The position numbers and the translations under genes are program-made. This document shows, piece after piece, positions 18,262 to 29,178 of a stretch of 36,460 bases of DNA. How positions within the stretch are numbered: the stretch's first letter is position 1; the number at the start of each line of letters is the position of its first letter. The notes beneath the pieces were generated by a model. The model ran no database searches. It was not told the DNA's origin and worked only from the letters and a program-made list of their open reading frames with translations. The stretch is from Haemophilus quentini (GTDB lineage Bacteria; Pseudomonadota; Gammaproteobacteria; Enterobacterales; Pasteurellaceae): contig MDJB01000015.1 in NCBI GenBank assembly GCA_001752465.1, positions 1-36,460 of the forward strand, read 5' to 3'.

Positions 18262-19125
18262 TTAATTTTTATACGTATAAACAATTAATGGCTTATTATT
18301 TGCCATTTTTTGTAATTTAGTTCTCACTTGTGCCATTTTTGTTTTGTCATCAAAAGGCCCAATATGAATTTCATATTTATTTCCCGAGCGATTTACTTTA
18401 GCCTGAATATTCGCTAACGCAAGTTGCGTAATTAACTTATTTGCTTGGCTACGAGAGGTTAGTTCAAGCATTTTCAAACGATAAAATTCAGTTCCTTTTA
18501 GATCATTTATTGACTTAGATGCGTTATCAAAAAGCGTGTTAGATTTTAATACTAAACGATCGGCAGCTTCCTGAGTTTTTGCTTGTTTAGCCAGTGTTTT
18601 TGTGGCTGCACCTGATAAATTTCCATTTTTAGCAACGTGCAACGCCTCAATCCTTACCTGTCCAGTGCCGTGGGAAATTAAGCCAATTTCTTTTGCTGCA
18701 GCGTGCGAAAGATCAATTAAACGTTTATCACTAAAAGGCCCACGATCATTAATACGAACGATAACTTTACGATTATTATTCAGATTTGTGACCAAAGCAT
18801 AAGAATTCATTGGTAATGTTTTATGTGCTGCAGTAAATTGTGTAGCACGATAAATATCACCATTTGCCGTCTTGCGACCATTAAACTTAGAATGGTAGTA
18901 ACTCGCCACTCCTTCTTTTATATAAAATTTGGCATCATCTCCACTTTTAGTCGTATAGGTTTTCCCTTTCACCGAATAAGTAATTGGTGTTGGCATTTTA
19001 GTCGTAATAGACAGATTATCACCTCGAATGCCATACATTTTTTGTGTATTCGCTTGCACTGGAAGATTAATGCTTACCATAAACAGCGAAAGTGCGGTCA
19101 AATTTAACCAAGTTTTTAATTTCAT
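18262..19125 (-). CDS. rlpA: Septal-ring lytic transglycosylase RlpA family protein
   Basis: RlpA proteins cleave naked glycan strands in some bacteria. The 287 residues comprise a signal sequence (1-25, hydrophobic core about 9-20, likely cleaved after VQA), a double-psi beta-barrel at about 70-160 with the conserved DRGPF at 127-131, and a C-terminal SPOR domain (about 208-287) that binds denuded peptidoglycan at the septum. Unlike E. coli RlpA, which is a lipoprotein, no cysteine occurs near the cleavage site, so this form should be soluble in the periplasm. Enzymatic activity is not proven by the sequence. It lies 51 bp after rodA. Confidence 0.93.
   Translation of the reverse strand: MKLKTWLNLTALSLFMVSINLPVQANTQKMYGIRGDNLSITTKMPTPITYSVKGKTYTTKSGDDAKFYIKEGVASYYHSKFNGRKTANGDIYRATQFTAAHKTLPMNSYALVTNLNNNRKVIVRINDRGPFSDKRLIDLSHAAAKEIGLISHGTGQVRIEALHVAKNGNLSGAATKTLAKQAKTQEAADRLVLKSNTLFDNASKSINDLKGTEFYRLKMLELTSRSQANKLITQLALANIQAKVNRSGNKYEIHIGPFDDKTKMAQVRTKLQKMANNKPLIVYTYKN
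19090..19098 (+). repeat. DNA uptake signal sequence
   Basis: Exact AAGTGCGGT inside the signal-peptide codons of rlpA. Confidence 0.9.
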
Positions 19126-19176
19126 AAGTATTGACGCTTTTCATTTAACCTCTCTTTAAGAAAGAAAAAAATGAAA

Positions 19177-20292
19177 TTAGTTCCTTTTCATAAATTGACT
19201 TTTGTGCGTATGAATAGACATCAGTAAACCAAAGCTCGCCATAATAGCAACATAAGATGTACCACCATAGCTAAATAAAGGTAATGGCACACCCACAACA
19301 GGCAAAATACCGCTCACCATTCCAATATTAACAAATACATAGACAAAGAAAATTAATGTTGTTGCGCCAGCAAGAATACGCCCAAAAGAAGTTTGAGCAT
19401 TTACAGCAATCATTAAACCACGCACAATAATAAATAAGTAAATCGCTATTAAAATCAAGAAACCAATCATTCCATGCTCTTCACCCATTACCGCAAAAAT
19501 AAAATCTGTATGAGGTTCGGGCAAAAATTCTAATTGTGATTGAGTCCCCTGCATCCAGCCTTTTCCGTTTAATCCACCAGAACCAATCGCAATTTTTGAT
19601 TGCAAAATATGATAGCCTGCACCGAGAGGATCTTTTTCTGGATCTAATAATGTAAGTACACGAGTACGTTGATAATCATGCATTAGATATAACCACATGA
19701 TCGGAATAAACCCAGCCAGACCAATCACTGCAGCTAAAATAAGCCACCAACTCATTCCAGCTAAAAACACGACAAATAAACCTGACGCACTTACCAAAAT
19801 TGATGTGCCTAAATCAGGTTGTATAGCTACAAGTAAAGTCGGAATCATAATCATTACAATCGCAATAAATGTTTCACTTAATTTAGGTGGAAGTGGTCGA
19901 TTACCTAAATACACAGCGACCATTAATGGCACCGCAAGCTTTACAATTTCAGAGGGTTGAAAACGAATAAATCCCAGATCAAGCCAACGCTGCGCACCTT
20001 TACTTGTCGTGCCAATAGCATCTACTAAGATCAACAACACAAAACCAATTAAATAAAGATAAGGTGCGATGCGTTGGTAAAATCTTGGTGGAAATTGAGC
20101 CATTAACAGCATAACAATAAATCCAAGTAAAACCTGAATAATTCGGTTATTAAACATCATTTCACTGGCACCTGATGCACTATATAACACCAGCATACCA
20201 TAAGCCGTTATTGCAAGAAGTCCGATAAACAGCCAAAAATCAATATGCAAACGTTGCCAAACACGCAACCAAAAAGGGATTTTATCTTCCAT
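19177..20292 (-). CDS. rodA: Rod-shape peptidoglycan polymerase RodA
   Basis: RodA is the SEDS-family glycosyltransferase that polymerises lipid II during cell elongation, working with PBP2. The 371-residue protein has about 10 membrane segments. SEDS signatures are visible: [22 protein letters not shown] near residue 105, and GHxLQS-like [20 protein letters not shown] followed by [19 protein letters not shown] in the periplasmic loop. The 5' end overlaps mrdA by 11 bp, which couples the two partner enzymes. Confidence 0.96.
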   Translation of the reverse strand: MEDKIPFWLRVWQRLHIDFWLFIGLLAITAYGMLVLYSASGASEMMFNNRIIQVLLGFIVMLLMAQFPPRFYQRIAPYLYLIGFVLLILVDAIGTTSKGAQRWLDLGFIRFQPSEIVKLAVPLMVAVYLGNRPLPPKLSETFIAIVMIMIPTLLVAIQPDLGTSILVSASGLFVVFLAGMSWWLILAAVIGLAGFIPIMWLYLMHDYQRTRVLTLLDPEKDPLGAGYHILQSKIAIGSGGLNGKGWMQGTQSQLEFLPEPHTDFIFAVMGEEHGMIGFLILIAIYLFIIVRGLMIAVNAQTSFGRILAGATTLIFFVYVFVNIGMVSGILPVVGVPLPLFSYGGTSYVAIMASFGLLMSIHTHKSQFMKRN

Positions 20293-22237
20293 TTATTTGT
20301 TCGCTCTCTTGTGACAAATCTTTTTTTTGCTGAATAGGTACATTATATTTTTCAACTTGTGGTAAACGCTGATTTAAATAGTAATCCATCACTTTACGCG
20401 CTAACGGTGCGGCATTACTTGAACCACCACCTGCATTTTCTAAAATCACTGTCACAACCAATCTAGGGTTTTCATAAGGCGCATATGCGGTAAACCATGC
20501 GTGATCATGTAATTCTTTTTTCAATCCCACCGCATTGTATTTTTCATTTTCTTTTAAACTAAACACTTGAGCAGTACCAGATTTTCCTGCAACACGATAA
20601 TTGGCATCTGCAAAGGCTTTTCGCCCAGTTCCATTTGCAGCATTAACAACATTGTACATACCGCGTTTCGCTGCCTCCCAAGCCGTCACTTTAGGTGTAC
20701 TAATATCAGGATAAATTAACGGATCTTCATAAGGCTCTAGAACTGCCCCCTCAATTGCTTTCATCAAATGCGGCGTATTTACTTTGCCATTATTGACCAA
20801 TATCGTCGTTGCTTTTGCTACTTGTAGTGGTGTTGCCGTCCAATAACCTTGACCAATCCCAACCGAAATCGTATCGCCTTGTACCCAAGGGCGTTTATAG
20901 CGTTTTTGTTTCCATTCTCGAGTTGGCATATTGGCAGCCGTTTCTTCTTGAATTTCAATCCCCGTTGGCATACCAAAACCAAAATCCTTCATCCAATTAG
21001 AAAGGCGATCAATACCCATATTATAAGCCACTTGATAAAAATAAGTATCAGAGGATTCAGTAATCGCTTTATTCAAATCCGTATCTCCGTGGCCTGTTTT
21101 TTTCCAATCACGAAAACGTTTTGTGGAGTTAGGTAATACCCAATATCCCGGATCAAAAATCGTTGTGTTTGGTGTAATCACATTTTCAGTTTGTGCGGCT
21201 ACTGCAATAAAAGGTTTGACTGTTGAAGCGGGCGGATACGCACCTTGTGTCGCACGACTATAAAGTGGATGAGCAAGATCATTTAATAAACGTTTATAAT
21301 CTTCGGAGGAAATACCATCAACAAACAAATTATTGTCATAACTTGGCGTAGACACCATAGCCAGCACACCGCTATCTTTCGGATCCAATACAACAATCGC
21401 ACCTTTTTGCCCAGCCAAAAGATCTGTGATGTAACGCTGCAATTCTAAATCAATAGTAAGATAAATACTTTTTCCTGCAACTGAAGGTTGTTCACGTAAC
21501 TTACGAATAACTTTACCACGGTTGTTAATTTCTACTTCTTCAAAACCTGTGGTTCCGTGTAACTTATCTTCGTAATAACGTTCAATCCCCAATTTGCCCA
21601 TATCATTACTACCAGAATAATTAGCAAATTTTTCATCTTTTTTCAAACGTTCAACGTCTTTATCATTGATTTTTCCCACATAGCCTAAAATATGCGTCAT
21701 AATCTCGCCATATAAGTAATAGCGTTTAAAATAAGGACGTACATCTAAACTCGGATATTGATAGCCACTCACTGCAAAACGTGCGATTTGTTCTTCTGTT
21801 AAATTAGGTTTCAATAAAATAGGCGTGTAACGCGTTCCGCGGCGACGTTCTTTTTTAAAATTTTCAATATCGTTATCCGTCAAGCCCACAATGTAGCGTA
21901 ATTCATCTAAAGTGCGGTCTAAATTTTCAGTTTTTTCTGGCACAATGTATAAACCAAAAAAAGTAAGATTTTCGGCTAATAATTTCCCGTAACGATCATA
22001 GATTAATCCACGCGTTGGAGGTAAAGGTAATAATTTAATTCGGTTACCATTAGAACGCGTTTGGTAAGTATCAAAATTAACAATCTGTAGCTGATAAATA
22101 TTGGTGAATAACGCGCCTGTTAGTAACAAAATCCCCAAAAAAGCCACTAAAGTTCGGCGTGCAAAAAGGTTACGCTCCGCTTTTTTATCGCGGAACGGTT
22201 CATGAGTTGGCGTATTGAAGAATCTTTTTAAATTCAT
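20282..22237 (-). CDS. mrdA: Penicillin-binding protein 2 (peptidoglycan transpeptidase)
   Basis: PBP2 cross-links peptidoglycan in the elongation complex with RodA and MreBCD. The 651-residue protein has a cytoplasmic tail, a membrane anchor (about 29-48), a dimerisation/pedestal region beginning [12 protein letters not shown] (73-84), and a transpeptidase domain with STVK at 338-341 (active Ser338), SSD at 395-397 and KSGT at 551-554. Length is slightly above E. coli PBP2 (633). It sits between rlmH (21 bp gap) and rodA (11 bp overlap). Confidence 0.97.
   Translation of the reverse strand: MNLKRFFNTPTHEPFRDKKAERNLFARRTLVAFLGILLLTGALFTNIYQLQIVNFDTYQTRSNGNRIKLLPLPPTRGLIYDRYGKLLAENLTFFGLYIVPEKTENLDRTLDELRYIVGLTDNDIENFKKERRRGTRYTPILLKPNLTEEQIARFAVSGYQYPSLDVRPYFKRYYLYGEIMTHILGYVGKINDKDVERLKKDEKFANYSGSNDMGKLGIERYYEDKLHGTTGFEEVEINNRGKVIRKLREQPSVAGKSIYLTIDLELQRYITDLLAGQKGAIVVLDPKDSGVLAMVSTPSYDNNLFVDGISSEDYKRLLNDLAHPLYSRATQGAYPPASTVKPFIAVAAQTENVITPNTTIFDPGYWVLPNSTKRFRDWKKTGHGDTDLNKAITESSDTYFYQVAYNMGIDRLSNWMKDFGFGMPTGIEIQEETAANMPTREWKQKRYKRPWVQGDTISVGIGQGYWTATPLQVAKATTILVNNGKVNTPHLMKAIEGAVLEPYEDPLIYPDISTPKVTAWEAAKRGMYNVVNAANGTGRKAFADANYRVAGKSGTAQVFSLKENEKYNAVGLKKELHDHAWFTAYAPYENPRLVVTVILENAGGGSSNAAPLARKVMDYYLNQRLPQVEKYNVPIQQKKDLSQESEQINGR
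21910..21918 (+). repeat. DNA uptake signal sequence
   Basis: Exact AAGTGCGGT inside mrdA. Confidence 0.9.
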
Positions 22238-22258
22238 CTGACTAAAAATGAGGATTTA

Positions 22259-22726
22259 CTATTCTCGATGATAAGGATGATTAGTAGTTAGCGACCATGC
22301 ACGATACAAACTTTCAGCAACCACAACACGAACAAGTGGGTGAGGTAATGTCAAGGGCGAAAGCGACCAACTTTGCTCTGCGGCAGCTTTACATTCAGGC
22401 GAAAGCCCCTCAGGTCCACCGATCAACAAACATACATCACGACCATCGTTTTTCCACACTTCTAGTTGCTCGGCTAACTGTGGTGTGGTCCAAGGTTTAC
22501 CTGGAATGTCTAACGTCACGACTTTACCTTTTCCACAGGTAGCTAACATCGCTTTACCTTCTTGTTCTAAAATACGTTTAATATCAGCATTTTTTCCACG
22601 CTTGCCTGCTGGGATTTCAATCAGTTCAAAAGGCATATCTTTTGGAAAACGGCGTTGATATTCCTCAAAACCCGTTGTAACCCAAGAAGGCATTTTTGTT
22701 CCGACAGCAATTAACGTGAGTTTCAC
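22259..22726 (-). CDS. rlmH: 23S rRNA (pseudouridine1915-N3)-methyltransferase RlmH
   Basis: RlmH is a SPOUT-family methyltransferase that modifies pseudouridine 1915 of 23S rRNA on the 70S ribosome. The 155-residue protein is full length, with the SAM-binding knot visible as [13 protein letters not shown] and the C-terminal [29 protein letters not shown]. The start codon is GTG, supported by AAGGA 6 bases upstream. It is separated from rsfS by a USS hairpin (22744-22771), which may reduce transcription into rlmH and the mrdA-rodA genes behind it. Confidence 0.96.
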   Translation of the reverse strand: MKLTLIAVGTKMPSWVTTGFEEYQRRFPKDMPFELIEIPAGKRGKNADIKRILEQEGKAMLATCGKGKVVTLDIPGKPWTTPQLAEQLEVWKNDGRDVCLLIGGPEGLSPECKAAAEQSWSLSPLTLPHPLVRVVVAESLYRAWSLTTNHPYHRE

Positions 22727-22743
22727 AAGTCATCCTTATCTAA

Positions 22744-22771
22744 AAAGTGCGGTTATTTTTCACCGCACTTT
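22744..22771 (-). terminator. Paired-USS hairpin between rsfS and rlmH
   Basis: Inverted uptake signals (22745-22753 and 22762-22770) form 10-bp arms with the 8-base loop TATTTTTC (plus strand). On the minus strand the stem is followed by TTAGATAAGG after the A/T closing pairs. It starts 8 bp after the rsfS stop. A 30-bp copy identical in sequence occurs at 25027-25056. Confidence 0.7.
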
Positions 22772-22779
22772 ACCAATAT

Positions 22780-23088
22780 TTACGCCCAAAGTTTCTCTAA
22801 TTGATACATTTCACGCGCGTCACGTTGCATGATATGTACGATTGCTTGACCAAGATCCACCACAATCCAATCCGCAGTATTTTTACCTTCTTCACCAAAA
22901 GTTTCAAAACCAGCTTTTTTACATTCTGTAATTAAATTATCCGCCATTGCAGAAACTTGGCGGCTCGACGTCCCCGTGCAAATAATCATATTATCTGTAA
23001 TTGATGATTTTCCACGCACATCAAAATGTACAATATCTGTTCCCTTTAACCCATCTAAGGTTTCCATCAAAAATTCAACTAATGCCAT
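22780..23088 (-). CDS. rsfS: Ribosomal silencing factor RsfS
   Basis: RsfS binds ribosomal protein L14 and blocks joining of the 30S and 50S subunits in starved cells. The 102-residue protein carries the family core DVRGKSSITDNMIICTGTSSRQV and GENTADWIVVDLG, and ends YQLEKLW. An upstream in-frame TTG (23106) would add 6 residues. I prefer the ATG at 23088, which gives the usual family length. It is the first gene of the rsfS-rlmH-mrdA-rodA cluster, with a promoter at 23119-23147. Confidence 0.95.
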   Translation of the reverse strand: MALVEFLMETLDGLKGTDIVHFDVRGKSSITDNMIICTGTSSRQVSAMADNLITECKKAGFETFGEEGKNTADWIVVDLGQAIVHIMQRDAREMYQLEKLWA

Positions 23089-23118
23089 TTTGTTCTCGCT
23101 TCGCAATAAAAGTGCGAG

Positions 23119-23147
23119 ATTCTATCATTGAATACCCTCTCGCGCAA
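23119..23147 (-). promoter_or_regulatory. Candidate promoter of rsfS
   Basis: On the minus strand, -35 TTGCGC and -10 TAGAAT are 17 bp apart, giving a start near 23112, about 24 bases before the rsfS ATG. It sits directly after the yidE terminator, as expected for a new transcription unit. Confidence 0.5.
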
Positions 23148-23163
23148 AATCCATACAAAAAAT

Positions 23164-23185
23164 AAGCGCGAAATTAACCGCGCTT
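23164..23185 (-). terminator. Terminator downstream of the YidE-like gene
   Basis: The 7-bp arms AAGCGCG / CGCGCTT around an 8-base loop are followed on the minus strand by ATTTTTTG. It begins about 28 bp past the stop codon at 23214. Confidence 0.75.
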
Positions 23186-23213
23186 TTGTTTGTATAAATT
23201 GAACTTATTTTGG

Positions 23214-24869
23214 CTATGCCGCCCACAATAACACTGCCAATAACTGCGGCGACATTATCCGCAAGAACATCACTAATGGATACACAGTGGCATAAGAAAG
23301 TGCCGCCGCACCGTTATCTTCTTTAATTTCATTAGCAAATGCTAAAGCTGGAGGATCTGTCATTGAACCGGCAAGTAAACCACAGATTGTAAGGTAATTC
23401 AGTTTGCCATATAAACGAGCTAAAATACTGGTAATCATTAATGGAATAAAGGTGATAAAAATACCGTATCCCATCCATTCAAGACCTGAGCCATTCAACA
23501 AGGTATCAAAGAAACTTCCGCCTGATTTTAAACCTACCACGGCCAAAAAAAGAACAATCCCTATTTCACGCAATGCCAAGTTAGCACTAGGTGGCATAAA
23601 CCAGTAAAGTTTACCAATCGTACCAATTCTCGCTAAGATCAACGCAACCACTAATGGTCCACCAGCAAGCCCTAATTTTAACGCAACTGGGAAACCTGGA
23701 ATATAAAATGGAATCGAGCCGACAAGCACACCTAAACCAATACCGATAAACACTGGTAACATTTGCACTTGAAGTAATTTCTGTTGTGCATTGCCAATGA
23801 CTGAAATGGCTTGATTTAGTACATCACTGCGTCCAACCATATGTAGCACATCGCCAAATTGCAATGTGGTATTTCCCGTTGGAACTAGCTCAATACCTGC
23901 ACGATTTAAACGTGAAATCACCACGCCATATTTTTGATGAATCCCCAAAGTGCGGATCTTTTTACCTAAAACTTTTTCGTTCGTCACTACAACTCGCTCG
24001 GAACGAATTTCGCCACTATAGGCAACGGTTGGTGCATCAACTTCGTGCCCGATAATCAAACGCATTTTGGCAAGCGAATTATCATCCCCAACTAGTTGTA
24101 AAATATCGTTGGTACGAATCTCAGTACTTGCCTTTGGAACGATTTCCATATCATCGCGTTTTAAACGTGAACATACGACTTCTTCATCACTAAATCCTGG
24201 AATTTGAATTAACGTAAGACCATCTAGATTTTGGTTAGTCACTTTTAAAGAAATATTATGTAAACTTTCTTTATCTTGACTGCTCTCAGCATTAAAACGA
24301 GCGGCTTCATCGTCCACTTTAACTTTAAAAAACAAGCGGATTAACCACATTGCAAGCAAAATACCACAAATTCCGAATGGATAAGCCATCGCATAAGACA
24401 TCCCCATAGTCACAGTGGTTTGAGGCACCCCTAATTCTGCCAGAATTTGCTGCCCTGCCCCCAACGCAGGCGTATTGGTGACAGCACCAGAATAAATACC
24501 TAGGGCAATATCAAGCGGAACATCTGTAATTTTATGTACAAGAACCACCGCAACAGAACCCAGTAAAACAATCAAAATAGCAAAGGCATTTAGCTTTAAA
24601 CCAGATTTTCGTAAAGAAGAAAAAAAGCCCGGCCCAACCTGAATACCAATAGTGTAAACAAATAAAATCAAACCAAATTCTTGCACAAAATGCAACGTAT
24701 GTGCATCCAGTTGCAAGCCATATTGATTGGTGAAATGAGCCACAATGATGCCACCAAACAGCACACCACCGATGCCAAGCCCAACCCCACGGATCTTCCA
24801 ATGCCCGATCCATAGACCGATTACGGCAACAAGGGCAAGAAGACTAATCGTGATTGCAATATCACTCAT
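23214..24869 (-). CDS. Putative transporter, YidE/YbjL (AspT/AAEX) family
   Basis: A 551-residue inner-membrane protein with two blocks of about five to six hydrophobic segments (residues 1-180 and 370-551) around a soluble middle. The middle holds two TrkA-C (RCK_C) domains, at about 205-285 and 290-370. Each membrane half contains a repeat motif: [12 protein letters not shown] in the first and [12 protein letters not shown] in the second. This is the architecture of the AspT exchanger family, close to E. coli YidE (553 residues). The substrate is unknown. AAGGGG precedes the ATG, and a TATAAT lies at 24905-24910 on the minus strand. It is divergent from the ABC transporter. Confidence 0.9.
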   Translation of the reverse strand: MSDIAITISLLALVAVIGLWIGHWKIRGVGLGIGGVLFGGIIVAHFTNQYGLQLDAHTLHFVQEFGLILFVYTIGIQVGPGFFSSLRKSGLKLNAFAILIVLLGSVAVVLVHKITDVPLDIALGIYSGAVTNTPALGAGQQILAELGVPQTTVTMGMSYAMAYPFGICGILLAMWLIRLFFKVKVDDEAARFNAESSQDKESLHNISLKVTNQNLDGLTLIQIPGFSDEEVVCSRLKRDDMEIVPKASTEIRTNDILQLVGDDNSLAKMRLIIGHEVDAPTVAYSGEIRSERVVVTNEKVLGKKIRTLGIHQKYGVVISRLNRAGIELVPTGNTTLQFGDVLHMVGRSDVLNQAISVIGNAQQKLLQVQMLPVFIGIGLGVLVGSIPFYIPGFPVALKLGLAGGPLVVALILARIGTIGKLYWFMPPSANLALREIGIVLFLAVVGLKSGGSFFDTLLNGSGLEWMGYGIFITFIPLMITSILARLYGKLNYLTICGLLAGSMTDPPALAFANEIKEDNGAAALSYATVYPLVMFLRIMSPQLLAVLLWAA

Positions 24870-24904
24870 ATTGACCCCTTAAAAATGAAATTTAACTCCT
24901 TCGG

Positions 24905-24910
24905 ATTATA
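24905..24910 (-). promoter_or_regulatory. Candidate -10 element of the YidE-like gene
   Basis: Exact TATAAT on the minus strand, 36 bp upstream of the start codon. No good -35 hexamer is seen at normal spacing. Confidence 0.4.
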
Positions 24911-24973
24911 TCCAAGTTATTTTTTGAAAACCTTAACCAAACTCAAAAAATGATACGTTCGTCACATTTTTTC

Positions 24974-25001
24974 TTGCGAAATTGAGCATAGGCTCTACAA
25001 T
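24974..25001 (+). promoter_or_regulatory. Candidate promoter of the ABC transporter gene
   Basis: -35 TTGCGA (24974-24979) and -10 TACAAT (24996-25001) are separated by 16 bp, giving a transcription start near 25008. That puts the USS hairpin at 25028-25057 inside the 5' leader. Confidence 0.5.
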
Positions 25002-25027
25002 ACCGAAAATTTTTGACCCTTTTACAA

Positions 25028-25057
25028 AAAAGTGCGGTTATTTTTCACCGCACTTTT
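25028..25057 (+). terminator. Paired-USS hairpin in the 5' leader of the ABC transporter gene
   Basis: Inverted uptake signals (25030-25038 and 25047-25055) give 11-bp arms with loop TATTTTTC. It lies only 18 bp before the chosen ATG, with no plus-strand gene upstream to terminate. It could attenuate the ABC transporter transcript or be a pure uptake site. The 30-bp core is identical to 22742-22771. Confidence 0.6.
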
Positions 25058-25075
25058 ATCTCGGATGGAATATTT

Positions 25076-26854
25076 ATGGATTACGGCCAAGAAGCCATTA
25101 CTTCTCTTATTTGGATTTTACAAACGCTCGCGATTACCTCAATCGTCTTTAATTTTGGCATTTTTCTTTTAGTCCGCTTTACCCAATGGGGAAAACAATT
25201 TTGGATGTTTGCAGGCGGTTATCTTTCACCTAAACGTAGCATAAAACCTATCCTATTCTTTCTACTTATTGTTGCGATGACATTACTCAGCGTACGTATC
25301 AGCCTTGTACATTCTGAGTGGTACAAAAATATGTACACATCATTGCAAGAATTTAATGAACATGTATTTTGGCAACAAATGGGCTTGTTCTGCGTCATTG
25401 CCGCAAGTTCTGTTTCAGCAGCATTAGTAAGCTATTATTTAGAGCAACGTTTCGTCATCAACTGGATTGAGTGGCTTAACGAACAGCTTGTTGATAAATG
25501 GATGGCACATCGAGCCTATTACAAAACACAGTATTTATCAGAAAATCTAGATAACCCCGATCAACGTATTCAACAAGATGTTCAATCTTATGTAAAAACC
25601 ACGCTTTCTTTAAGCACCGGAGTGATTGATGCGGTCACCTCTATAATCTCTTACACGATTTTGTTATGGGGATTAGCCGGTCCAATGATGGTACTTGGCG
25701 TGGAAATTCCACATATGATGGTGTTCTTAGTGTTTGGCTATGTCATTTTCACTACCCTCATTGCATTTTGGCTCGGTCGTCCATTAATATCGTTGAATTT
25801 TATTAATGAACGCTTAAACGCAAACTACCGTTATTCTTTAATTCGCATAAAAGAATATGCCGAAAGCATTGCTTTTTATGCAGGCGAAAAAGTCGAAAAA
25901 AATCAGCTTTATCAACAATTCAACGCTGTCATTCATAATATGTGGATCATTGTGTTTAGAACACTAAAATTTTCAGGATTTAACTTAGTTGTAAGCCAAG
26001 TTTCTATTGTTTTTCCATTATTAATTCAAGTTGGACGTTACTTTGAAAAGCAAATAAAACTGGGTGATCTAATGCAAACCTTACAAGTATTCGGTCAGTT
26101 ACACGCAAATCTTTCATTCTTCCGCAATACTTACGATAGTTTTGCAGGGTATAAAGCGACGCTCGATCGTTTAACCAGTTTCAGCTATGCCATTGAAATG
26201 GTGAATCATAAATCACAAATACAAATCCACAATCATTCTACAGATGTGATTTTCAAAAACTTAAGTGTTAAAAATCCATTAGGTCACACACTGATAGAAA
26301 ATCTCAACATTACGCTACCGCCAGGAACAAGTTTACTCATTCAAGGAAAATCGGGGGCAGGGAAAACGACACTTTTACGAACAATCGCTGGACTTTGGAG
26401 CTACGCAGAAGGCGAAGTAAGTAGCCCAACAAACAGTCAACTTTTCTTATCGCAAAAACCCTATGTGCCACAAGGAAATTTGATGTCGGCATTAACTTAT
26501 CCCAATAAGCCCGACAATATTTCACATACTCAAGCGGTAGAAATATTAAACAAAGTGCAACTGGGACATTTGGCTGAACAATTAGAAAAAGAACAAGACT
26601 GGACGTGTATTCTTTCTCTTGGAGAGCAACAACGTTTGGCATTTGCTCGTTTGATTCTACACAAACCTGCCGTAGCCTTCTTAGATGAAGCCACAGCAAG
26701 TATGGATGAAGGTTTAGAATTTGCGATGTATCAACTATTAAAACAAGAGCTACCAAAAACCACGCTAATCAGTGTTGGCCACCGTTCAACGTTGAAATCT
26801 TTACATCAGCAACAACTGACGCTGCAAGATAAAGGTCAGTGGCAACTAATATAA
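25076..26854 (+). CDS. ABC transporter, fused permease and ATPase (SbmA/YddA-type)
   Basis: A 592-residue half-transporter. The N-terminal ABC_membrane_2 domain has about six membrane segments and the family feature YYLEQRFVINWIEWLNEQLVDKWM followed by NPDQRIQQDV (EAA-like region). The ATPase has Walker A GKSGAGKTT at 424-432, the signature LSLGEQQR at 513-520 (LSGGQ variant) and Walker B AVAFLDEA at 532-539. It resembles E. coli YddA and peroxisomal ABCD proteins. The substrate is unknown. A TTG at 25013 in the same frame would add 21 residues encoded by the USS hairpin. I choose the ATG at 25076 with GGATGGAA upstream. Confidence 0.88.
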   Translation: MDYGQEAITSLIWILQTLAITSIVFNFGIFLLVRFTQWGKQFWMFAGGYLSPKRSIKPILFFLLIVAMTLLSVRISLVHSEWYKNMYTSLQEFNEHVFWQQMGLFCVIAASSVSAALVSYYLEQRFVINWIEWLNEQLVDKWMAHRAYYKTQYLSENLDNPDQRIQQDVQSYVKTTLSLSTGVIDAVTSIISYTILLWGLAGPMMVLGVEIPHMMVFLVFGYVIFTTLIAFWLGRPLISLNFINERLNANYRYSLIRIKEYAESIAFYAGEKVEKNQLYQQFNAVIHNMWIIVFRTLKFSGFNLVVSQVSIVFPLLIQVGRYFEKQIKLGDLMQTLQVFGQLHANLSFFRNTYDSFAGYKATLDRLTSFSYAIEMVNHKSQIQIHNHSTDVIFKNLSVKNPLGHTLIENLNITLPPGTSLLIQGKSGAGKTTLLRTIAGLWSYAEGEVSSPTNSQLFLSQKPYVPQGNLMSALTYPNKPDNISHTQAVEILNKVQLGHLAEQLEKEQDWTCILSLGEQQRLAFARLILHKPAVAFLDEATASMDEGLEFAMYQLLKQELPKTTLISVGHRSTLKSLHQQQLTLQDKGQWQLI

Positions 26855-26920
26855 AAAACACGAAAAACAACTGTAATTTCAACACATTTTTTGGTACATT
26901 TAGCAAAGTTTTTTGCGTGC

Positions 26921-26953
26921 TTGGCTGTGAAATAATTTCACTTTTTCAGCCAA
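26921..26953 (+). repeat. Nested hairpin in the mreB leader
   Basis: The outer arms TTGGCTG (26921-26927) and CAGCCAA (26947-26953) enclose a second perfect dyad GTGAAAT-A-ATTTCAC (26927-26941). It lies 35 bp before mreB. It may be the end of the ABC transporter transcript or a leader structure; the T run is inside the stem region, not after it. Confidence 0.45.
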
Positions 26954-26975
26954 ACAAAATTAACTCTGATTTTAG

Positions 26976-28043
<1,068 letters not shown>

Positions 28044-28058
28044 TTTAGAACAAAAATA

Positions 28059-28087
28059 AAAAGTGCGGTTAAAATGACCGCACTTTT
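28059..28087 (+). terminator. Paired-USS hairpin between mreB and mreC
   Basis: Inverted uptake signals (28061-28069 and 28077-28085) form 11-bp arms AAAAGTGCGGT / ACCGCACTTTT with a 7-base loop. It starts 16 bp after the mreB stop. Since mreC follows in the same direction, it probably acts as a partial terminator that keeps MreB above MreC/MreD. Confidence 0.7.
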
Positions 28088-28122
28088 CCTTTTAATCTTT
28101 TTATCTCAACGTAGGACGCTTA

Positions 28123-29178
28123 ATGAAGCCTATTTTCGGTAAAGCCCCCCCGCTTGGCATTCGATTATTATTAGCTATAGCAGCTTCCCTTTCTTTAATC
28201 TTAGCTGATGGTCAAACTAATTCAATGACTAAAGCTCGCAGTGCCATGGAAACTGCAGTGGGTGGTCTCTATTATCTTGCCAATAGCCCTCGTACAGTAT
28301 TAGATGGGGTATCAGATAATTTAGTAGATACCAGTAAATTACAAATCGAAAATAAAGTGTTACGCGAACAATTACGTGAAAAAAATGCAGATTTACTTTT
28401 ACTAGATCAACTCAAAGTTGAGAATCAGCGTTTACGTTTATTGTTAAACTCCCCTTTACGCACAGATGAATACAAAAAGATTGCAGAAATTTTAACTGCA
28501 GAAACAGATATTTATCGTCAACAAATTGTTATTAACCAAGGGGAAAAAGACGGTGCATATGTAGGCCAGCCTGTAATTGATGAAAAAGGCGTTATTGGTC
28601 AAATTATTTCTGTGGGGGAGAACACGAGCCGAGTATTACTCTTAACTGATGTCACCCATTCTATTCCAGTACAAGTTCTACGTAACGATGTTCGCGTCAT
28701 TGCAAGTGGAACTGGGCATACTGATGAGCTAACTCTTGATAATGTACCTCGTTCTGTGGATATCGAAAAAGGCGACTTACTTGTAACGTCTGGTCTTGGT
28801 GGCCGTTTCCTTGAAGGCTATCCAGTAGCGGTTGTACAAAGCGTGTCACGCGATGGTTCAAATTACTTTGCAACGGTTAAAGCTAAACCTCTCGCCGCCC
28901 TTGAACGCTTACGCTATGTATTGCTGCTTTGGCCGAGCAATTTAGATATGTCTAAAGTAAAATCGATGTCTCCAGAAGAAGTGCGTAATTTAGTGCAAAA
29001 ACGTTTAGAAAGCCAAGCAAATGAAGCTGATTACAAGGTAAAAAAAGCCCCATTAACAGACGATAATCTTCAAGAAAATAAGGATAAATCAACGGTTGAA
29101 CCTGAAATTCCAACTGATGCACCACAAAATGAAGAAGCTGTACCGTCCGAACAACAAGAACATAGGGAAGAAGATTAA
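28123..29178 (+). CDS. mreC: Rod-shape-determining protein MreC
   Basis: MreC is a bitopic inner-membrane protein that links MreB to PBP2 and RodA in the periplasm. The 351 residues contain a single N-terminal membrane helix (about 12-29), a coiled coil (about 70-105, KLQIENKVLREQLREKNADL region), and the double beta-barrel MreC domain (about 120-275, with VGQPVIDEKGVIGQIISVG and SGLGGRFLEGYPVA). The last 60 residues are a charged, Glu-rich tail. TAGGA precedes the ATG. The stop codon overlaps the mreD start by one base. Confidence 0.96.
   Translation: MKPIFGKAPPLGIRLLLAIAASLSLILADGQTNSMTKARSAMETAVGGLYYLANSPRTVLDGVSDNLVDTSKLQIENKVLREQLREKNADLLLLDQLKVENQRLRLLLNSPLRTDEYKKIAEILTAETDIYRQQIVINQGEKDGAYVGQPVIDEKGVIGQIISVGENTSRVLLLTDVTHSIPVQVLRNDVRVIASGTGHTDELTLDNVPRSVDIEKGDLLVTSGLGGRFLEGYPVAVVQSVSRDGSNYFATVKAKPLAALERLRYVLLLWPSNLDMSKVKSMSPEEVRNLVQKRLESQANEADYKVKKAPLTDDNLQENKDKSTVEPEIPTDAPQNEEAVPSEQQEHREED

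Noticed and set aside
23089-23106. TTG start giving RsfS six extra residues
   Set aside because: The ATG at 23088 gives the standard length, and the extra residues do not resemble the family.
25013-25075. TTG start giving a longer ABC transporter N terminus
   Set aside because: The extra 21 residues are encoded by the uptake-signal hairpin, and the ATG at 25076 has a better ribosome site.
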